Shown in pieces: positions 57,509 to 64,000 of a stretch of DNA of 64,000 nucleotides. The stretch's first letter is position 1. Every line of letters begins with the position of its first letter. Under the pieces are notes generated by a model that saw nothing but the letters and a program-made list of their open reading frames with translations, ran no database searches and was not told where the DNA came from. The translations under genes and the position numbers were made by a program. The stretch covers positions 930,001-994,000 of the forward strand of contig JAJTUP010000015.1 of assembly GCA_021399435.1 (NCBI GenBank), given 5' to 3'. This stretch comes from Diaporthe sp. PMI_573. Taxonomy: Eukaryota; Ascomycota; Sordariomycetes; Diaporthales; Diaporthaceae.

Positions 57509-58871
57509 ATAGAGGGGTGAGAATTTATATGAAAGCACCGCGGGGTGGCGGTCCAGGTTTGTTATTTCTGGTATGGCGAACCTACTGGTTCTATTGTAAT
57601 CGCAGTTTGTGGATAATTGAAAAGAACGCGCAGTTGGAGAATGAGGGAAGACGAGTAAACTTGAAGGCTCCCGAGGTTTAGTCACAATGAGCAGTGGCAA
57701 ATATGTGACCAGGCTGGGCATCAGGTTTTCCCCTTTCTTAAATGGGCACTAGAGTCTTCAGGATTCAGGAACGTGGGGGACGTAATCAGGCCGGCGTTGG
57801 CGCTAATTCTTCTCGCCCAATGAAGCAATAGGATAGAACCAACTGCATATTTTGCAAGCCTCGAGATCCTTCGGGCGACTTCACCTCGTTGCTTAGCCAA
57901 TCATACCTAACAACACATTCAACATTAAATCAAGCGCGGAAGGCACTGATATATACAGTATATATGTATGTATGTATGTATGTATAGGCAGGGCCCAATA
58001 CAATCATGTGCAACGCGCTGAGACGAAATCGCGTAGGGCAACATGAAAGATAATTAAAGAAGAGAATTTTAAAAATGGAAAATAAAAGCAGAGAAAGAAG
58101 AGGAGCGCATGGGGCCGGCCTTCTCCTCCACTCTTCTCTGCCCGAGACATTAATCAATGGAGCACCCATGATCAGCTTACATGGCGGCCCCCCGGTCTAA
58201 GGTGAGTTGACATCAGAAATCCCGGGTTTGAGCATCAGCATGGGCATGATCATCATCACCAGCTAAAAGTCGAACATCAGCACGGGACCCTGACTGAAGG
58301 CAGCTGCTATTGTGTACCAAGCTAGCCCTTACGCCATAGGGGTTGAGAGCTGTCGGCGATAGACACTCGCGCGAGCGCGAAGTCGTACAAAGATGTAGAC
58401 ATTTGCGAACCAAAATCGGTGGCGGTCTGGGATGAAAACATTCCGACGTCTCGACATGTGTGTTAACGCCGATTATGTGGGGGGCGCTAGGTCCATGCAA
58501 CCGTGCAACGGGGCCATGATAGAGTCCGATCTAGATGTTGATACGTCAGCGCACCGAGATATGGCATAGACTTGGCGGTGCGATACAACACCATGACTCT
58601 GCGACCGTGGTTGGTCTCGGCCACGGCAGCAGATCGGCTCCGGTGAGGAGCATGGTCTCTGCGCCCGTGGTATTAACAATTATCTGTACCACAATGGCAC
58701 ATGCAAGCTCCATATACCGCTTTGAGATCACGCATAAAAGAGAAGAGTCTTTTCACAGAGTAATTAGGAGATGTTTTCTTCCGCACGCGTTGAAGTCCCC
58801 AGGCTCATCGTCACCTTCACCTGACGCAGCCTAGCAATTATCCACAGCGTCTCAGTCTTTTACTTGTCGTC
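57509..58871. other. Divergent promoter region between SDR and P450
   Basis: No gene was seen in 1.36 kb. It contains a (TATG)n tract at about 57961-57985. As a shared upstream region it could coordinate the two genes. Confidence 0.45.
57961..57986 (+). repeat. TATG microsatellite
   Basis: About five tandem TATG units flanked by TATA-rich DNA. Confidence 0.9.
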
Positions 58872-60599
58872 ATGGCTTCAGGCGGTGACTTTCTTGCGGA
58901 AAATCTCCCTCAGATTGCCTTGTTCGCCGCCATCTCATGGCTACTTTTTCATCTTGCTAGGGGCATATACCAGGCCTACTACGGTCCTTTACGCCACATT
59001 CCGGGCCCCAAAACCTGGATTATATTCCCATTCATACCCAAGTTGAGGACACTACTGGGCACGTTTGATCAAGATCTTCGCCGCTTCCATCAGAGGTATG
59101 GCAAAGTGGTGCGCTATGCACCGAACGCCATGACATTTACTACCGGCGAGGCCTGGAAAACCATCTACGGTCCAGCACACGGACAATTTCCCAAATTCAT
59201 GGCGAATCAACAACTCGAACCTCAATCGAATATCATCAGCGCGGACGATGCAAACCACGCCCGGATCCGCCGTGGTGTTGCACACGCCTTTGCGCCAAGG
59301 TCGCTGGCGGAGCAGGAGCCCATGATCCACAATTTTGTCGAGTTGCTGGTACGAAAGTTGTCAGACGTGGCAGAGTCCCGTGTGCCAGCTGAGATGGGTA
59401 GATGGTTCCACATCACTTCTTTTGACATCATTGCCGATTTAACCTTCGGCGAGTCTCTGGGCGGTCTCGAAAAGAATGATTTCCATCACGTGGTTGAAGC
59501 TGTGCTCTTATTCATAGAGAGAGGCAGGAAGCTCTTCGTCGTCAATGACTTGCTTGGTCCGTTGGCACGGCTCGTCAGCCCGGTGATTGCACCGGGTGTA
59601 GAGAAGGGTTTCATGGACCAATACAATTACACAAGGATGGCGGTAGGCAAGCGTCTTGAAAAGGGTTCAGATATGGCCCGCAAGGATTTTATGTCAGGCC
59701 TGCTACGGGGGATGGGCGATAAGGATATCAATTCTACAGAAGAGCTCATCACGAACGCTAATACCCTCTTCGTGGCCGGCAGCGACACCACGGCCACTCT
59801 ATTGACGGCTTGCACATATTATCTCCTGGCAACACCCCACGCACACAAGAAAGCAGTGGAAGAAGTCCGGAGTGCTTTTCAATCAGCAGCTGATATCAAC
59901 TTCACCAATGCCACGGTCCGCCTACCTTACATGCTTGCCGTGCTTAACGAGACATTTAGGCTATACCCACCTGTGGCGACATCGCTCGAGAGAATTGTTC
60001 CTCAAACTGACGAGCCGATCCACATTGATGGAGTGTATCTTCCACCAGGGGTAAGTACCAACTGCGGCAGAAATCCATGCTTGCAACAGTTTTTCAGGCG
60101 TTCCCATTCCTCTATCACCAAACAGAAATTCTGCCTCGCACTGGATCTGATGCTGATAACATGAATCGCTTGTACAGACCCGCGTTGGCGTTCACCAGTC
60201 CTCCGCCGGCCTTTCAGCCTCCAATTTTGCACAGCCCGAGTCCTTCTTTCCAGAGAGATGGCTGCCCAGCGCCGCCCAGGACCCGTCGTCTCCGTTCTTT
60301 GCTGACAAGCGGGACGCCCTGCGTGAGTAACAGTCATATGTTCTGACTCTCGACGCTTTTCTTCGTAACTAACTCTGTGATTAGAACCATTTTCATATGG
60401 ACCGAGAAACTGTATTGGTAAACATCTAGCCTACAACGAGATGCGTCTCATCATGGCCCGGCTGCTCTGGGAGTTCGACATGAGGCTAGACCCGTCGTCT
60501 CGCGATTGGACGCAGCCTTACTCAGAACACAAGACGTGGGTCGTGTGGAGGAAGCCGCCGCTGGTGGTCCACATAAAAAAGCGACAGTTTGAGATGTAG
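58872..60599 (+). CDS. Cytochrome P450 monooxygenase, 3 exons
   Basis: Exons 58872-60050, 60178-60322 and 60385-60599 (introns of 127 and 62 nt) give 512 residues. An N-terminal membrane anchor (about 13-30) is followed by the Pro-rich hinge HIPGPKTW. The I-helix oxygen-binding motif is AGSDTT (302-307), the K-helix is ETFR (360-363), and the heme loop is FSYGPRNCIG with the ligand Cys451. The C-terminus is complete. The layout resembles fungal secondary-metabolism P450s of the isotrichodermin C-15 hydroxylase/CYP65-like type, though I assign no subfamily. It is expected in the endoplasmic reticulum membrane, fed by NADPH-P450 reductase. It stands head to head with the broken SDR gene. Confidence 0.92.
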
Positions 60600-62126
60600 G
60601 AGTCGGACAGCTATCCATGGACGTCTGTATCAATGAGCATCCGGACTTTGAGAGCGACTGCTACAGTAGGCTTGAACATTTTGTCGATCTGGAATCTCCC
60701 GGGTTTGGTGTCTATACGCCGAGTATTCGTCATTGGAACATCAATACTACCGAGGTAGCCTCTTATTCATAGTAGAATCAGCCCATCAAATTGTATTCTC
60801 TCCGCCCACGTATGATTACTCACGAGCTTTGCTCGGGTGTCCACTGTGCGGCCACAGCATCCACCCCCTAACCTCTTATAGAACAAACCTCGTGTAGGCT
60901 AGCCTCTTTTGTAACAACATCCTATAGAATAGCCTCCCTTGGGAAAACCTCCTATGGGATAGCGAGATAGAAGATAAGAAGAAGACTAAGCCATAGATTC
61001 TCCATAATGACGTTTTCGTATTTCTTGAATGTGGCTGTGTTATTGTAACAATGTTTGTGATATGCTCGAATTTTAGGCACTGGTCCGGGGCCCAGCAGAT
61101 ATCTGTTCAGCCCATCCGATTCGACGCCAGACAAGGCCTGGTAGGAAATTGCTGTGGCTTGGCCGATATATCTGGTCATGGGCACCAGTGCTACACTCAA
61201 GGCACACAGCACACTGAGCATTCAATAGAAGCAGCGGGCAAATTTTTAACCGGGGCAAGCGAAGGCACACTTCGCCCGTCCAAAAAGGGGTTCGACGCCC
61301 CACACAGTCCGTCCGAAAAGAGTCCATGTTTCGGCGTTTTTGAGTGTAGGGCTGAAGTGGGTCCGCTCGGGATTCCTCCGACGCCACGAAGCGCGAGCGC
61401 ACAGTCCGATAATAGACTCATGCGCACACGCACACAAACACACACATCTGACGCAACACCAGTGTTCCCAAATAATTTGGTTGCGGCATTTGGTTTTCGA
61501 GAGGTTATCTCACCGGGACCCACTGGGACAGTGCCAGATAGAGGTACGCGCCAATCAAGCATCATCTATCCGTGCGTGCTCTCGCGGCTTAGCAGCGCGA
61601 GGCACTCGAGCAGGTCAGAGCGAGGGTCAACACGTTCTTGACCAATCACAGAGCGTGAGGGCTATCACGAAGTCTTATCACTTCTGCGCATTCGGGGCGG
61701 GCGACGGAGCTCTGGCCAGGCTTGCTCATCTCTCGCCGCAAGTTCGGCGTGGCCAGGCCAACAATGAGAGCACGCGAGATAAAGACGAGATCGGCACAGA
61801 GGAAGAAACAGCGAGAATTTCTTCCCAGAAGCCGTGACCAAAAGCCAGATATCATTTCAAAGGGGTATCTGATAATTCTCTTTTGCCTAGAAGGCAGTGT
61901 GGTAGTACAGGACCATTATAAAACACTGTAGTAGTAACACGGCTCCGAACATACACATATATACATACAAGTCCCCTCCTGGACTTCATCACCCTTTCTC
62001 TAGATGATTCTCTTTCCACTCATTGATTCATGATGAGGTCTCTGGACGACTCCAGAGGCCAGTTTTGTGGTCGCATCCTTCATTAATCCACACAAAAACG
62101 TTCTTTCTTTCCTTGATCCCTGTCTT
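60600..62126. other. Intergenic region with a second CCTATAGG repeat cluster
   Basis: No gene was recognised. It holds the repeat cluster at 60875-60965 and a CA-rich stretch near 61426-61446. Confidence 0.4.
60875..60965. repeat. Degenerate CCTATAGG-type repeats, second cluster
   Basis: Successive units read AACCTCTTATAGAAC, AACCTCGTGTAGGCTA, GCCTCTTTTGTAAC, ATCCTATAGAATA, GCCTCCCTTGGGAAA and ACCTCCTATGGGATA. They are the same kind as those at 27196-27425, about 33 kb away. Confidence 0.6.
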
Positions 62127-63896
62127 TTAGACAGCGTTGCTGGGGCCAGAAGCCTCACCGTCGTGGTGTCCCGCGGCGGGAGTCTCGGACTTGGAGAAGT
62201 CGCGCGCGCCGGGCTTGAAGTGCATGTTGTCGGTGGTGACGGGCTCGTCCAGGGGCTTCCAGGACTTGGACTTCCAGGGGATGACGCCCAGGACGTACAT
62301 GGAGTCGACCTCCTCGAGGGAGCGGCCCTGGGACTCGTTGACGAAGAAGAAGGTGATGAGGACACCGAGGAAGCAGCAGCCGGCGAAGACGTAGCCGTAG
62401 CGGTAGCTGATGGCGGCGGTGATCCAGGGGGTGAAGAAGGAGATGAGGAAGTTCCACAGCCAGTTGGCGGCGGTGCAGAGGGCCATGGCGACGGCACGGT
62501 AGCGGGACGGGAACATTTCACCCACGATGGCCCAGACAAGAGGTCCCCACTATTTGAGTGCGGGTTAGCGGAGTCGATCTCACTAAAGATGCATCGTGCA
62601 GGGTTTTGATGGGGCATGTAGGAACTTACGGTAACAGCGAAACCGACGATGAAGAAGCAGGCGGAGGCAATCATAGCAGAGCCAACGGACGAGTTGGTGC
62701 GGGCGTTGGGGTCGTTGGGGTTGCCATCAGGGTACAGGGCGAAGGAGCCGAGAGACGCGAAGATGATGAGCCAGATGAACATCCAGATACCGCCGATGAT
62801 CATGGAGATACGGCGGCCGAACTTCTGGCCGACGTAGAGACCACCGAAGGTGGAGAAGACGTTGACGGCACCGAGGATCATGGAGGTGATGTACGAGTTG
62901 GAGATACCGACGGACGAGAAGATCTGGGTGCCGTAGTAGAAGAAGAAGTTGGCACCGGTGAGCTGCTGCAGGGCCTGCAAGGCCATGCCGACAAGGACAC
63001 GACGCAGCATAGCCGGAGCAGTGAAGATCTCGTACCACTTGGGCTCGCCACCGGCAACCTCAGCCTCGTACTTCTCGCGAATCTCAGCCAGCTCGTGCTG
63101 GACCTCCGGGTGGTCAACCGAGACACAAGAGATGAGAGCCAGAGTCTGGGCGGCCTCGGCTTCCCCACCGCGGCGGTACTGCCAGCGGGGAGACTCACGC
63201 ATGGTCAGCATACCGGCGCCCATGATGGCGGGGGCGATGAAACCGATGCCCATGGTGATTCGCCATGAATTCTCGGACTCGATGGACTCGGTACCGTAGT
63301 TGACGCAGTAGGCGACAAAGATACCGAGGGTGATGAACAGCTGGTAGGCGGAGACGAGAGCACCACGTGCTTGGCGGGGCGCGGTCTCAGACTGGTACAT
63401 GGGCGTCAGGACGGAGAGCGCACCGATGCCGAAACCGTCAATGAGACGACCAATGACAATCTGGTACCATTTGTCCGTGGTAGTAATGCACACGACGTTG
63501 CCGACGATGTAGACGATACACCAGAAGGTGATGGAGAACTTCCGGCCGACGCTATCGGCGATGGGGGCAGAGACCAGAGCGCCAACCAGGCAACCAGCGC
63601 AGAGCATGGCTACCATCAGACCTTGCCGAACATTACCGAGACTCAGGACGCCGTTCTTTTGGGTGTCGCCAAAGTGATCCCTGAAGTTGGCCATTTGTGT
63701 GTAACCGGAGATGGAACCACCTTCCCACCCGAAGATGAAACCACCGAGAGAGACGAGCAGGCCCATGATGATGACCCGGAGGTTGAGGACCTTGACGGGC
63801 GGATAGTTGCCCGCGTACTCGTTGGCGGCGGCATCCTTCTCGTGGCCATTTGGCGGTGTTGAGGCACCGCTGGCCGGTGTTTTCTGCCGCAGACAT
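62127..63896 (-). CDS. MFS sugar (hexose-type) transporter, possible N-terminal frameshift
   Basis: Exon 1 ends at 62630 and exon 2 is 62549-62127 (80-nt intron, GTAAGT...TAG). From the ATG at 63766 the protein would be 519 residues, beginning MGLLVSLGGFIFGWEGG in the first membrane helix. The expected start is the ATG at 63896, but a run of four A (plus strand T4 at 63880-63883) puts it out of frame. With three A the N-terminus would read MSAAETPASGASTPPNG and the protein 562 residues. Sugar-porter marks are GRLIDGFGIGALSVLTPMYQSE, RESPRW, QQLTGANFFFYYG, VGEMFPSRYR and NESQGRSLEEVD. Twelve membrane helices fit. Codon use is strongly C/G-ending, as in the AA9 gene, suggesting high expression. 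It probably imports hexoses or related sugars by proton symport. Confidence 0.88.
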
Positions 63897-64000
63897 GTTT
63901 GTTGAAGTTGTGATATTGGCCGTGCGAGACACGCGGTGTTGGTGTCGTTGGTGTCGCAAGGCAGGGGGATGTCGAGTAAGACCCGAGAGGAAAGATGTAG

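Noticed and set aside
62067..63268. Long plus-strand open frames opposite the MFS gene
   Set aside because: They are antisense shadows of a strongly codon-biased transporter gene.

Overview
The window looks like nuclear DNA of a filamentous ascomycete, most likely a Sordariomycete-type Pezizomycotina. The protein genes carry short GT-AG introns of about 50-170 nt with fungal branch sites. The gene families are typical of these fungi: AA9 lytic polysaccharide monooxygenase, HET domain, Clr5 domain, DUF6604, Zn2Cys6 regulator, GT31 and an A-T-R NRPS-like reductase. Both tRNA genes have introns. Transposons carry C:G to T:A decay of the kind left by repeat-induced point mutation (RIP). No bacterial, organellar or viral signal was seen.

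Left part (1-20.6 kb): a six-pass membrane protein, a secreted AA9 oxygenase with strongly biased codon use, a MET2-like alpha/beta hydrolase (minus strand), an NmrA-type dehydrogenase gene split by a decayed Fot1/pogo transposon, a HET-domain protein, a small methyltransferase, a GT31-like glycosyltransferase with a C-terminal PAN-like region, and an aldo-keto reductase with a signal peptide and a GC-AG intron.

Middle (20.6-28.5 kb): a complete but RIP-decayed Ty1/copia retrotransposon on the minus strand. It has 156-bp LTRs, a 5-bp target duplication (ATACT) and a primer site matching the anticodon arm of initiator tRNA-Met. Between the pol stop and its 3' LTR, on the opposite strand, lies an apparently intact spliced gene for an acidic Cys-containing protein in GC-rich sequence that escaped the decay. 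Degenerate CCTATAGG-palindrome repeats and a tRNA-Met follow.

Right part (29-64 kb): a seven-pass membrane protein, a Zn2Cys6 regulator, a Clr5-domain gene with a homopolymer frameshift, a dead alcohol acetyltransferase gene, an oligopeptide (OPT) transporter, a small membrane protein and a DUF6604 protein. These are followed by a possible secondary-metabolism group: an NRPS-like A-T-R reductase, a short-chain dehydrogenase broken by a 10-bp tandem duplication, a P450 and a sugar-type MFS transporter. Inside this group sit a tRNA-Ser, a degenerate glutamic-peptidase-like gene and a guanylate kinase fragment.

Gene models were assembled by hand from reading frames and splice signals. Coordinates given for a spliced gene span its outer limits, and exons are listed in the evidence.
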